This document shows positions 22,191 to 33,440 of a stretch of DNA of 64,000 bases, in pieces (the first letter of the stretch is position 1; every line of letters begins with the position of its first letter). The DNA comes from Spirodela intermedia (lineage: Eukaryota; Streptophyta; Magnoliopsida; Alismatales; Araceae): NCBI GenBank assembly GCA_902729315.2, contig LR746271.1, forward strand, positions 5,476,001 to 5,540,000, written 5' to 3'. Under the pieces are notes generated by a model. The model saw only the letters and a list, made by a program, of their open reading frames with translations, searched no databases and had not been told where the DNA came from. The position numbers and the translations under genes were made by a program.

Positions 22191-22959
22191 TATACCTCAA
22201 ATTTAATCTCTTCTCTAATTGTTCTTCGAGCTACATTAAGGTATTTATATACTCCTAAGGAGCAAATTTTGTATTAATGAGCATTGGCCAACATAGTGGC
22301 AATGTGAAAGTGATGGCCCACTTCTCCCATCAGATTCTCACTAGAAGTAAAGCATTTTTATAACCATCAGATGAAAGCTCTCTTTTCTCACAAGCTCTAA
22401 AAATCAGAGGATCAACTAATCTACTCCCAGAAAAATGAAGAGTCCAATGACAAGAATAACAAGGAGAACGACTCCTAAAATCAGTTTTCTTCACTAGAAA
22501 AATGAGGGAATTCCCCCACGAGTGGGCTGCTGCTCTTCTCCAGGAACAAGAGAAGAACAATGACGAAAAAACTCTAAGACTTGCACCAGAAAACAAGAGC
22601 AGAAACACACAAAAAACTATGAGAAAGGAGAAGAGAGACTTTTGATGGCACCATATGAGAAAGCTTGAAGAAGAGAATAAGACAAAGATAGAAGATATCA
22701 TGAATGCCACTCACCTTTGACATCGAGGAAAGAATAAGGGGATAAGGACAAGGAAGAGAAATGAGAATGGAGAATGAGAATGAGAATGAGAATGAGAAGA
22801 AAAAATAAATCATCCACACCACTACTACTGATCCTCTCGACAACAAGGAGAAGAAGAAAAAAGATGTTATCAGTTCAACCCTCCTTGATGTCATGTTGCA
22901 ATCTAGAGACTAAGAAGTAGTTCATGAGAGTATTTAATTTGACAAATAACAGCTCCATC
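22191..22959. other. AT-rich tract, no gene recognised
   Basis: Contains minus-strand open frames of 126 and 106 codons (22330-22710, 22574-22894), but their products are Ser/Phe/Leu-rich low-complexity strings from GA-rich DNA (GAGAATGAGAATGAGAAT repeats near 22760-22800). I see no domain and regard the tract as decayed transposon sequence. Confidence 0.5.
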
Positions 22960-23039
22960 TGGTAGTTAATTGATTTTTAGCACGAAAGAAATTAGTTCTC
23001 CCATTATATTCATCTCAAATTCTCAATTATACAAATTTT

Positions 23040-23330
23040 AAAAATTGAATGTACATGTCATCATTCTCTAGTTTTGTTAGTATTCTATCCACACTAGTTT
23101 GTGACCTTAGTTTGAATCAAGAAGGAGATTAATGTGCCATACCAAGATTTGGGTGCTTATTTTAAACCATAGAGTACTTGATTTAACTTAAAACACACGT
23201 TTTGGAAAGCTGGGATCTGCAAAACCAGGTGCCTGATGTAGAAGTACTTCTCCCTTAATTATTCTATTTTAAAAGACACTTTCACATTCATTTAGAAAAC
23301 TCTGAAATCTTTTGCACATGGATGGGCTAG
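23040..23330 (-). pseudogene. Second Ty1/copia reverse transcriptase remnant
   Basis: The minus strand reads FKLNQVLYGLK, a stop, then APKSWYGTLISFL, which is the copia RT block KLNKALYGLKQAPRAWY. Just before it, with shifts, comes a decayed version of the segment ending in the PGF-ADP motif. The order relative to the remnant at 21.3 kb is reversed for a single element, so the two belong to different copies or were rearranged. Confidence 0.75.
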
Positions 23331-24590
23331 AAGTAGTCTAATGGTATCTGACATGGTTGTCAATGCATATCTCATCATAGTAAGTTCCTTCTTTTTTAAT
23401 ATACCCTTAGACTATAAGTCGTGCTTTGTTTCTAATAAATTTTTCTTCTTCAGCTAATCTATTTATAGAAATATATATAGTTATGACTGCAAAATGAATT
23501 TTGGGTATTCCTGAAAGTGTTCAAACCTTACCCTTTCTAAGCTGATTTAAGTCCTCATGCATGTCCATCACCTAGTTATCATCCTCTAATGCATATTTAT
23601 ACAGTTTGGCTGAATTTCTGATCTAAAAACACTTGATCTACCTTCTTTTATAAATGAGGATGTAGTCTTGATTCATCATGCACTTCAACAATAATTTGAA
23701 CTTTGAGATTATTCATAGTCAACATTCATTCTTTCACCAATGATTATTTTCTTTGAATCTTCTTTTTGAAGTCAGTCACTCTTCTTGATAGAGATATGAT
23801 ACAATTATGATCCATGTTTTCCTCATCCTGTGGAACTTTTGCTTTGGTATTTTTCAATGAGCTTCATATGCATTGATTCTTCAAAAAAAAATCCTTTAAT
23901 CATACACTTCATAAGCCTTTTTAGTAATCTTAATACATCCCAAAAGAACACCTTCACCTCTCTTTGGGTCAACTTTTCCAATTTATTTTTCTTCATTTGC
24001 TTGGGATACTACATTTTCATTCAAATATTTTGATGTATATATTGTTTGTTTTTCTTCTTTTCAGCAGCTCATATGTTTTTTTCTTGAGAATGGATTTAAT
24101 CATCACTTACTTTGTTATATGGCATGCTATGTTCTATTGTACCACTAATGTCGGTACAAGAGAAAAATAGTTCAATGAAAAGTATGACATTGAGATTGCA
24201 GGGAGATAGCAAAAGTACCTTTTGCTACAGCAGTTAGAACGGCTGGGAAATTAAATGTTGGCTATCAGGTTATGTGCTTCTTAGACTACTCTAAAACAAA
24301 TTCATTAACAGTATAAAGATGATATCCATTTTATTTCTTAAAATAATTTAGTGACTTTTGTTGGATTGCCTTTGACTTCAGAAGACGTTCATAGATGCCC
24401 ATTCTCTCACACCCATTCTCCTTTCACATCTACTTATATGTATATGCATCCAATAATTACTTTTAGATTATTATCTCTCTCAATGTCCATCCCAACCTAT
24501 TTATCAGTCCTATTACAAGATTTCTGTATGCGTTTCTCCCTTTCCAGCTGGCTGTGAACCCTTTCAATACGCCGACATCATTTACGGGTC
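23331..24590. other. Decayed sequence, probably copia-derived
   Basis: AT-rich with many stops in all frames. Some stretches on the minus strand look like decayed copia pol upstream of the RT block, but I cannot point to a catalytic motif. The open frames at 23830-24170 are low-complexity Phe/Leu-rich and are not supported as genes. Confidence 0.4.
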
Positions 24591-24653
24591 TGTAGCAAGA
24601 GTGACCACTACCAGTTAGTCCATGGCCGACCGCAGTCTATACGCCACAAGAAG

Positions 24654-24812
24654 TTGTCGTACTGGCACTTTTCCGTAATCTGTCCGCCATTCAACGTGTC
24701 TGCAAAATCTTCTTTGACCAAGCTCCATCCACGAACCAAAGCACCCTCACAGAAGAATGAAGACGAAGAAGAACAGGATGATGAAGTTCTTGCGTCAGAC
24801 TCGAGCTTAACA
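24654..24812 (+). other. Possible orphan exon ending at a splice donor
   Basis: The plus frame reads FNVSAKSSLTKLHPRTKAPS, then an acidic run (NEDEEEQDDEVLASDSS), and meets the donor-like GTAAGC at 24813. The change from AT-rich transposon DNA to this more balanced sequence suggests a remnant of a host gene. No downstream exon could be joined with confidence, and I do not recognise the product. Confidence 0.25.
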
Positions 24813-24879
24813 GTAAGCTTTGTCTTCGGCAGGGACTTGATCACTATCCTCTCAAATCCGGAGTCATTTTACCTCTAAA

Positions 24880-25680
24880 TATTCCTTCAGGTCACTGTAA
24901 TATAGAAGGATGGACCTCTTGAGCGTTGCTACCTCATATATTTTTATCTATGCATTATGATTGATTCTGAACATATGGGGATGACTGTTCACGAGTATCA
25001 GTGAATCCATGAAAAGAATATATATCAGATTTTACATTAAATGTTATTATCCTGATGCAAGATCAGGAGGAGGAGCAATTTGAGGGGCGATGGCAGTGAC
25101 TCACTAATGTTTGGAAGCACCGGAGGCGCCGGCGGTAAAGACGGCACTAAGTCCTTGACAATCATTAAAGGCAAGTGAGCCCAATTCCCTTCAATTGATG
25201 TATCATGAACGATGGATCCCCGTCTGATCAACAACGGCCATTAGAGTTACCTCGACAATCGTTTTTTCATTGATGAATGAAAGTCGAGAAGCCATTAAAT
25301 AATCCTTACCAGCTCCAAAGTGTGGATAGAAACACTTCTCAATAGATAAACGAGGACGGAAACATCCATCTTATGACTCTAATGATGCAGGGTGTGTCCC
25401 CTACCACATCATCCCTACATTTTAAGGATCGATTTCCGGAAGGAAATACCGTTAATCGCAGCGAGGGAGAGATTCCTTCTCACAATCAATGTCAAATAAA
25501 AGCGACTTTTAACACGTGTTGGCACTTGTCCCGCCTTTTCGACCTAGTTTACCCAGCTCAGCTAGCTTTGATTTCCCTAATATTAAGTCCTGCCTTATTC
25601 TATTGTCTATTTACTCGGGATTGTCCTGAAATTCACATCCACCTAGTCCACCCCATTTTAGGCGTCGGGGAGTCATGTGA
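24880..25680. other. Intergenic and upstream region of the GH5 gene
   Basis: No gene seen. The 176-codon plus frame at 25373-25903 runs through the promoter and into the first exon of the GH5 gene in another frame and is a shadow. Confidence 0.5.
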
Positions 25681-25683
25681 CGC

Positions 25684-25691
25684 CTATAAAA
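25684..25691 (+). promoter_or_regulatory. TATA box of the GH5 gene
   Basis: CTATAAAA lies 46 bases before the start codon at 25737. With a usual spacing of about 30 bases, transcription would begin around 25715-25720, giving a leader of only about 20 bases. Confidence 0.7.
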
Positions 25692-25736
25692 CGACCAGTT
25701 TAGACGCTTCCTCCCATCATTCTAAAGAACTCCATC

Positions 25737-27802
25737 ATGAGATGCCTCAGAGCCCTCGTCTTCTTTTTCTTCTTCATCTCCCCACTAAACCCCATGTCCA
25801 CCGCCACAGTGCCGCCGTCCCCCCGGATAAAGGCCGTAAATTTGGGCGGCTGGCTCGTTACCGAGGGATGGATAAAGCCATCTCTCTTCGATGGGATCGC
25901 TAACAAGGATCTCCTGGTGAGTCTTCATATTCTTACATTCCATCGGTTGGTCTGCTACCGACCCATCTTGAGCTCGGATTGAATGGGCGGCAGGATGGAA
26001 CCCAAGTCCAGCTGAAGTCTACCGCCGTTGGGAAGTACCTCTGCGCCGAGGGCGGTGGCGGGAGCGTCATCGTGGCTAACCGGAGTAGCGCCTCTGGTTG
26101 GGAAACCTTCAAAGTTGGTGATTTCATACCCCTCATTACTGATAGTTATTAGAATGACGGATGATGGAGAAGAAAATTGGCTGACCTGATGATTCCGCAT
26201 GAAATCACAGTTATGGAGGGTCAACTCGACCCACTTCCAGTTCCGGGTGTTCTCGAAGCAATTTGTCGGCATTAATGCCGGCGGCAGCGCAGTGACTGTG
26301 GCAACAACGCCGGGCCACTCGGAGACCTTTGAGATCGTGAAGAATACGGGGGACTCCAATCGAATCCGCATCAGGGCACCCAATGACCTCTTCTTGCAGG
26401 CCAAGTCGGAGAACTCGGTGACCGCGGACAACGACGGAAATGGCAGCTGGGGAAATGACGACCCGTCGGTGTTCTTGATGACGACATTTGGTACCATGCA
26501 AGGGGAGTACCAGGTGACCAACGGCTATGGGCCCATCAGAGCCCCCGCGGTCATGAGGGTGAGGAAGAAGACGTCTCCCCTCCCCTCCCCTCTCTTCCTT
26601 CTTACTGAAGAGATACACGTAAACGATGGCTGCTTTGATGTTTCTGTCACAGAATCACTGGGAGAGCTTCATTGTTGAGAAGGACTTCAAGTTTATGAAG
26701 GACAATGGACTCAACGCCGTTAGGGTTCCGGTGGGGTGGTGGATCGCCAGCGACCCTAATCCGCCGGCGCCATACGTGGGCGGGTCCCTGGCGGCTCTGG
26801 ACAACGCGTTCATGTGGGCAGAGTAAGCGAAATTAAAGCTCTGATACAGAAAGGGTCCCTAGCGAATCGGACCCAGGAAACTTCCCCTTGTTCGTGGACG
26901 ATTAAAAAGACGTTGTGGTTTCCCTGTGTCCAGGAAGTACCACCTGAAGGTGATCATCGACCTCCACGCCGCCCTCGGTTCCCAGAATGGTGATGAGCAC
27001 AGCGGCGGTAGAGACGGCAGCATCGAGTGGGGAGTCGCCGGTAGCGGCAACGTAGAAAAGACAGTGACTGTCATCGAGTTCCTCACCCGGAGGTTCAAAA
27101 GTTGATACAATGGATAGTAAAGTTGACACTCGTATGATCGGAGAAACTATTCTAATCGCGAAAAGTCCGCTGGCAGGTATGCCGCAAGACGCAGCCTGAT
27201 CGCGGTGGAGCTCATCAACGAACCGAGGGCAGAAGGGGTCGACTTCGATACCCTAAAGAGCTACTACCAAGCCGGCTACGACGCCGTGCGCAGGCACACA
27301 AGTACCGCCTACGTGATCTTCTCCGCCCGGTTGTCCGCTGACGCGGGGGAGTTCATTCCGTTTGCCAGAGGTCTCGACGGCACCGTCCTCGACGTTCACT
27401 ATTACAACCTCTTCTCTAGCATCTTTGATGGATGGACGGCGCAGAAGAATATCGACTATGTGAACAACCAGAGGGCCAGCCAGCTCGCCGCAGTCACCAA
27501 CCCCAACGGCGGCCCCCTCTCCTTCGTCGGTAAGAGTCCCGACGGCCGACCCTCTGTGAACCTCGGAACAGCTTATCTTCCATCTCACACCATTCTCCGT
27601 TGCCGTCGCGGCCACAGGGGAATGGGTTGCCGAGTGGAACGTGAATGGTGCGATAGCAGACGACTACAGGAGGTTTGGGGAAGCGCAGCTGAATGTCTTC
27701 GGTAGGGCCTCCTTCGGGTGGGCGTACTGGACCTACAAGCACGTCAACAAACACTGGAGTCTCCAATGGATGATCACCAACGGCGTCATATCCCTTAAGT
27801 AG
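25737..27802 (+). CDS. GH5 glucan 1,3-beta-glucosidase-like protein (504 aa)
   Basis: A glycoside hydrolase family 5 exo-beta-1,3-glucanase type enzyme, expected to act on wall or callose glucan after secretion. Seven exons join with every phase closing: 25737-25916, 25994-26113, 26211-26558, 26653-26822, 26934-27092, 27177-27529 and 27618-27802. The N-terminus is a signal peptide (a Phe-rich core, ALVFFFFFI). Residues about 60-175 form the fascin-like domain found in plant members (DGTQVQLKS to TNGYGPIRAP), followed by the catalytic barrel. The acid/base Glu is in ELINEP. The nucleophile Glu is in FVGEW, which is split by the last intron (FVG before, EW after). Other family blocks are LNAVRVPVGWWIASDP, HYYNLF and GWAYW. 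One oddity is HAALGSQNG where relatives usually have HAAPGSQNG. It appears intact. Substrate specificity is inferred from the family only. Confidence 0.93.
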
Positions 27803-28519
27803 AGAATCGCTAAGAATGCAGTTGTCAACAGAATAATGGCGAGCTGTCCTCTCCGCCACTGTATTGCTGTATGGCATTACCTTCACTGAAACAGACTTGC
27901 CGGCAAACACAAGGGTTTTACCCAGACTAACTGGAACATTCAACACCCCTTGGCGGCAAACACGAGGGTTTTACCCTCCCTGCCCCACTCACAGACTCTC
28001 TTTGACACCCCTCTATATGCGCGGCCTAGCCTTCCATAGCTCCGGAGAAACCCCATAAACTTCCCACAACATGGGTCCGACGACTTGAGCACTATATGGC
28101 AGAGCCCCACTGATGGGCCGGTATGGGCACCCACATGCGTTGGTATGTGCAGCTTGATACGACCTATCTATGTGCAGTACGGCAGAACTTTCTCATAGTC
28201 CATGGTATGGCGTGTGGAATGGCATGCAATACCTATGGATGTGCATGACGTAGGCAACTCCCATGGCATCGACTGTTGTGGGCGAGATGCAATAGAATAT
28301 TACCTTCGGCATCATGGCTTGCACTGTAAGAAAGAACATACATAGTATGGTATAACCTTGCTGCTTGTAATCTATGGCTAAACTTTTTAAGAGTATTTGG
28401 TTAGATGCAGGTGTATTGTGCATCTGTCCTCGAGAATATGAGCATTTTTGGTGTCTTTTATGGCCTCTTTTTGTCGAAATCTAAGGGGTTTCTTTTTATC
28501 CCCGGGGCCAATTTTGCAG
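27803..28519. other. 3' region of the GH5 gene, no further gene
   Basis: AT-balanced sequence with short overlapping frames only. A segment containing GGCAAACACGAGGGTTTTACCC repeats imperfectly (about 27901-27921 and 27953-27972). Nothing upstream of 28520 resembles the preceding exons of a HECT ligase. Confidence 0.5.
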
Positions 28520-28825
28520 GTACCCCTGGAAGGTTTCAGTGCGCTGCAAGGAATTTCTGGTCCTCAGAGATTTCAGATACACAAGGCATATGGGAGTACG
28601 AGTCACCTTCCTTCGGCACATACATGGTAACTTTCTACGCTCGGACTCCGCTTTTCTCCCTCCTCTCCTCCTTGAGCCCCGGCTCCCTTCTCCTGGCCTG
28701 ATGTTGTTGCTTTGGATTGCAGCTTCAACCAGCCGGACATGCCCGAGTACACCTCCAAGGGACAGCTGCAGGAGAGGCTGCTTCTTGCCATTCACGAGGC
28801 CAACGAGGGATTCGGCTTCCGTTAG
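28520..28825 (+). pseudogene. UPL1: C-terminal fragment of a UPL1/UPL2-type HECT ubiquitin ligase
   Basis: Two exons, 28520-28626 and 28723-28825, join in phase across a GT-AG intron and give the last 68 residues of a HECT E3 ligase. Recognisable blocks are [41 protein letters not shown] and LLLAIHEANEGFGF, then a stop. The catalytic cysteine of the HECT C-lobe (HTCFN) is kept; it is the first codon split by the intron. The full proteins exceed 3000 residues, and nothing before 28520 continues the domain: the GH5 gene lies only 0.7 kb upstream. The open frame is undamaged, so the fragment is either recent or under some constraint. It cannot act as a ligase because the HECT N-lobe is missing. 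It is probably a duplicated or captured gene piece. Confidence 0.85.
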
Positions 28826-28969
28826 AGGGGGCCGACATGTTTGCGTTGGGCTACTGTAGATATTTGTCCTGGCGTCCGGTTGGGGGGCGGGCGAGGGGCT
28901 CTGATTGAATGAGTGATTCAAAACTAGACGACGAACAGGAGTATATTTGCTGTACAGTTTCTTCTGCTC

Positions 28970-29031
28970 TCTCTCTCTCTTCAAATGCACCTGGACAGTT
29001 TTGTTTTCGCCTGCCAAATTTGAGGCATGTG

Positions 29032-29074
<43 letters not shown>

Positions 29075-29075
29075 G
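28970..29075. repeat. CT microsatellite
   Basis: A short CT run near 28970-28982 and a longer (CT)n at about 29038-29073, downstream of the HECT fragment. Confidence 0.9.
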
Positions 29076-32000
29076 CAGTCCCTGTGCAGACGCCGCGAGA
29101 ATCGTGCCATGTGTGTGCGCTTCTATCTTGCGGTCGTCCAGAGGGGGTAATTGTTAGGAAATCTCTTCGCGGTCAGAGCCCCGGGCTCAGGGTCCGACTC
29201 GTAGGATTGATCGTTCTCCGGGGTGGTTCGGTGCAGGGGCGCGTGGGAACGCAAGCAAGCAGCTTTCCCACGCTCCCGCCGAGTATCCGCGTGCGGGTGG
29301 TATCTCCCTGTTTCCATCGCGTCCTGCTGTATCCTGTTCTTGAAGCCACCGATTTTATTGACGCAGTAGGTGTACTGTTTTGGGGGGAGGGGGGGCGACT
29401 ACTCATGCCCCGACAGAGATGGCGGGGGAGCGATAGAAACGGCCGGCAGAAGCGTCCACCGCCGGGAGCGAGATTCGCGAGGGTCCCCGGTGCGGGGGTC
29501 GTACTTGTCTTTCCGGCGAAGACCAGCTGTGGCGCCGGGATTTCTGGGGCCGTCGGGAGGCGGGAGAGCACGTGAGAACCGAGGACATCGCAAGGGTCTT
29601 CTTGATGTCTTGATGAGAGAGAGAGAGAGAGAGGAGAGGAGGGAGGGAGAGAGGAGCGTTCGTTCATCATCCAGGGGGGCAGCAAGCAGGATAGAGGGGA
29701 GAGGGGTTGGTCTTGTTGGACCAACCCTCACGGGAATCCGGACACGGCCCACCCCTACCCCTCACGAGCCGAGGAGAAGACAGAGACTCCATGGCAACAA
29801 CACAAGAGATGACAATTAAAAGTAGTAATTTTACATTGAGTTGCTTTTTCTAAGTGCATTACGGTGGCATGAACACTCTAGCAAGATAATTGAGCCTAGA
29901 CTCATCTACCTAGAAGCAAGCATCTATAGTTGACCAACGATTGCAATGATCAATATTAGGGCAACCAACAACTTTCTCTTTAAGATAGAAGCATCTCGAG
30001 TATTAAGGTTGTCAACTCGATAACATGTACCTTGATTGGTGTTATGTATGTATGAAGCCCAGCTATAGGTTAAGATGTGGAAGGTTGTAGTGGACTTCAT
30101 GGTGCTATTGATGGATGACCATGATGTAATCTTATAGATGCAAGAAAGTGGATGCATCACAACAAATGTGCATGCAGCATGCACAATAGATGACGTGAGC
30201 AAAATTGCACCAAAGAGGTTTGCTTTAAACAAACTGTATAGCTTCAACAGTGGATGAATCATGCCAACAAAGTCAACCATGCATGCAATTGGCAGGTGCA
30301 CAGTGTAGGAAGACTTATGTGCATAAAGTATTGGTACAAACCCAATGGGAGCACATGTAGACGTGGCATGCATAGCCAGAGAGGCTAGTGCACATATAAC
30401 ACACTTGCCAGGAGTAGCTCAAGTACTAGAGGAGTTCCAAAACAGGACAAGGCGAGTCAAGGAGAGTCAAGGAGCTCTAGCACAAATAGAGCTCAACAAA
30501 GACCCGTTGATGAACATGTTGAATTTGCCACGTGGGGAAGGAACGAGGTTCCAAGATGCAGTCAATGGTGAGGATGTGACATTCCTCACATAGGAAGTTC
30601 TCCCAACATTGAGAATTCCCATCCCTTGTGTCCTAGTATGTTTTGACACAGTGGTGAGGCTGCTTGACATAGTCTAAGCAACAATCAAAGTCAGCACAAG
30701 GGTGTGAAAGTCAATAGTCTTAGAGGGACCCCGGTAAGTCAAACTCGTAGACCATGGGCTGACAAATTGATCTTAGTTTTATTTAATAATGGCTTCATGC
30801 AAGATATTATGAATACCACACCTATCAAATTTTATTGTAATTGCATCTTTGTAGTTCTGATTATGCTGATGATATTCTTTCTAGTTCAATACGTGGAGAT
30901 TTGTGTAATAGATTGCTAGATATGATGAAAGCAGAATCTAAATTGATTGTGATTGTGAGCTATTTTTGCATTATAATATTAATCACACAATTAGATGCTT
31001 ACTGTTTTATGCTTCATATAGAACTATTGAATGGAAAGTAAAATAAATTGGATACATCTTACTATAGACTTCAACTATAAATTTAATTTGTATAGTTTGA
31101 TTAAAAAGGTATAGTAAAATAATTAGTTGATCATTGTTCTTTACATCTAGAAAATCAATATCCTAGTCAATATTTGATTATTTTTCTATCTCAAAAAAAA
31201 TCCAAAAGAATCCTAATTGGCTATTTCCAAGATATAATTTTTATCATCCAATAGATATTGCTTATTTTGGAATTAGATATCTCAAAAGTAAAGATTTTAA
31301 ATTGGTGGGATTTTGTTGTTGCGATTTTAAAGAGGATAGAAAGAGCATCTGTCTCTTGTGTAATTGTAGGTCAATCTTTGATATTATGATCCCTAAAAGA
31401 CAAGGATGAGTCGTTTTGTTTGGTAGAACAATAAAATATTCTATGGATGAACTTTGCACTTAATAGATATAATGAGTTAAATGACAACTTGATGACTTAA
31501 AATGATGATCAATAGGATCTTCGTTCCCATGATAATACTAATGTCCTCAATTCAACTAAAATCTTGTGATTAACTATGGGGATAACCATGTTTGTGTCAC
31601 CCACTATTTCATTGGAGACATGCTAACATTAATAAAATTGAAGTGCATTTTATTGATACTGTGAACTAACTAATTATCATTTTTACAATGTCTTTACAAG
31701 AAGATGCTCATTATTATACGACATGGGTGACCATACAAAGGTGTTTAAAACATATTTTCAATTAACTTACAATACTACAGCATATTTTATAATGACATTG
31801 ATGATTTAAATCAAATGCATGGCTTGGAGATACATATGATTTTATGCAAAGAAATAAAATAATTTGATCAAAATTATTTCAGTTCTTATCTCATCTTTAA
31901 AAATATGAAGAAATTTAATAAAACCTCCTTTCTAGTTAAATTTTCACATTGTAGAACCATAAAGCTGATAGTAGTCAGAGAAATGCTTGAATTTTGGTTC

Positions 32001-32699
32001 TTCTGCACCATGAAGCTAAATTTTTGTTTTTTTTTTTTTTAGCTTGAATTATTGGCCTGAATCTTATTATGGGTAGCAACACACTACGAAGAAAGCAGGC
32101 TATGCCTGCGCCTCACCCCTTCAAGGTATGGCGCTCTGGCAAGGTCAGGTGTGCCCCAGGGGAGTGAAACGAGGCCGTTTAGATGGAGGGAAATTGCCGG
32201 AAATCTCCCACCAGGGGAAACCGAGTCAGGAATGCATTCCAGTTAGAATCTAGAGAGAAAAATAAATCCACGACGTGAGCAGAACCACCCGGGAATCCGT
32301 CTCATCTTGGCATCCGCGGAATAGATTCCACAAAAAGAGGGATACTCCGAATAATCTATGTTCATAAAACTATACAACCTACATTAAATCCAACCAAAAG
32401 GAAAATAACTCATTGACAAAATGCATTGCAAGAAACTGGCAGAAATCACCGATTGGGGCACTGGGCAAACACACATCTCTGACGTGGGCCGTCTGATTCA
32501 ACCAGAACAAAGAAGTATATATTTGGATCTTAGGGTAGCATGGGTGCAATCATATAAAATATATGAAAACACAGGTAGATGGATGCATATGATTTGCCTT
32601 ACCACTATGTTTCTCCTCATTTCCTTCAAATGGTTTTCTAGTTATGATGAACACACGGCTGGATCAGGCAGACGGCCGGCAGCTGTCGACTGGGTAACT

Positions 32700-32733
<34 letters not shown>

Positions 32734-33440
32734 GCGGGGATGTTAAGGCCAGATCTGTAAGGAGAAAAACAGGGGAAAAGGCAGGATGATTGGGACTAGA
32801 GGGGTGGTTAATCAACTCAAAGCAGGGGATTTTATGAAAGATGCACACCAGGTGGGCAATTATCCTCGTCATGTAGGTCAGGAGATCTGAAAGGTGGGAG
32901 ATTATTCGTGATGCAAATGATGCAGATGATCGGGGGAGAAAAATCAACACTAATAGATAGAGCAAACAACCATCAACAAGCATCCACCAGCCAGCCTTAA
33001 GTTTTGAAATACTTCCGGGATCGTTGCTCTGATTCGTTCTTCAGAAGGGAAGTAAAGCAAGAAGACGGGTATCACAGATGCCCTATCTTGATTTTCGATT
33101 CCATAATCAATGAGTAATAAACGGGGGGGGTTACATGCAGGAAGAGATCATACAACTGATGCATCAGGAAGTTTAAAACAGCGTAAGAGCAGCAGAAAAA
33201 CGAGAACCCATCAACAATATCTATGCAAATATATCAGAAACTAAGAGAACAAAGTAAGCCCAAGATCAGTAAAGAAAGGGGATGCACGGGAGAAATGAAT
33301 GATCAAAGGGGGAAGGAATGGAGGAAGAGACGTGGAGGATTCTAACAAAGAGTGCTAATTCTAAAAGGCATAAATCTCTCACGTTTTTACACCGCGAAGG
33401 ACCTTCGCCAGAAACATTCGGAGGAGACACCACCAACCTG
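29076..33440. other. Gene-poor region between the HECT fragment and hyccin
   Basis: 29.1-29.8 kb is GC-rich and has long overlapping frames on both strands (up to 183 codons), but their Arg/Pro/Ser-rich products show no domain. 29.8-32.0 kb is AT-rich with no supported gene. 32.0-33.4 kb is mixed, with GA runs at about 32701-32730, and includes the 3' flank of hyccin. I see no RNA gene. Confidence 0.45.

Noticed and set aside
22330-22894. Ser/Phe/Leu-rich minus-strand frames of 126 and 106 codons
   Set aside because: Low-complexity products of GA-rich DNA in a transposon-rich tract, overlapping each other, with no domain.
25037-25234. Possible terminal exon before the GH5 gene (Gly-rich, ending in KGK)
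   Set aside because: It could not be joined in phase to the orphan exon at 24.65 kb with a clear acceptor, and it matches no family I know.
25373-25903. 176-codon plus-strand frame
   Set aside because: It crosses the TATA box and first exon of the GH5 gene in another frame.
27253-27946. Minus-strand frames over the GH5 gene (120 and 150 codons)
   Set aside because: Shadows of the GC-rich sense exons.
29027-29819. Long overlapping frames on both strands in a GC-rich block
   Set aside because: Both strands are equally open, products are Arg/Pro/Ser-rich, and no domain or splice structure is visible.
30841-31041. Short frame containing YADD, as in reverse transcriptases
   Set aside because: The surrounding residues do not fit LINE, copia or gypsy RT blocks, and the frame is only 66 codons.
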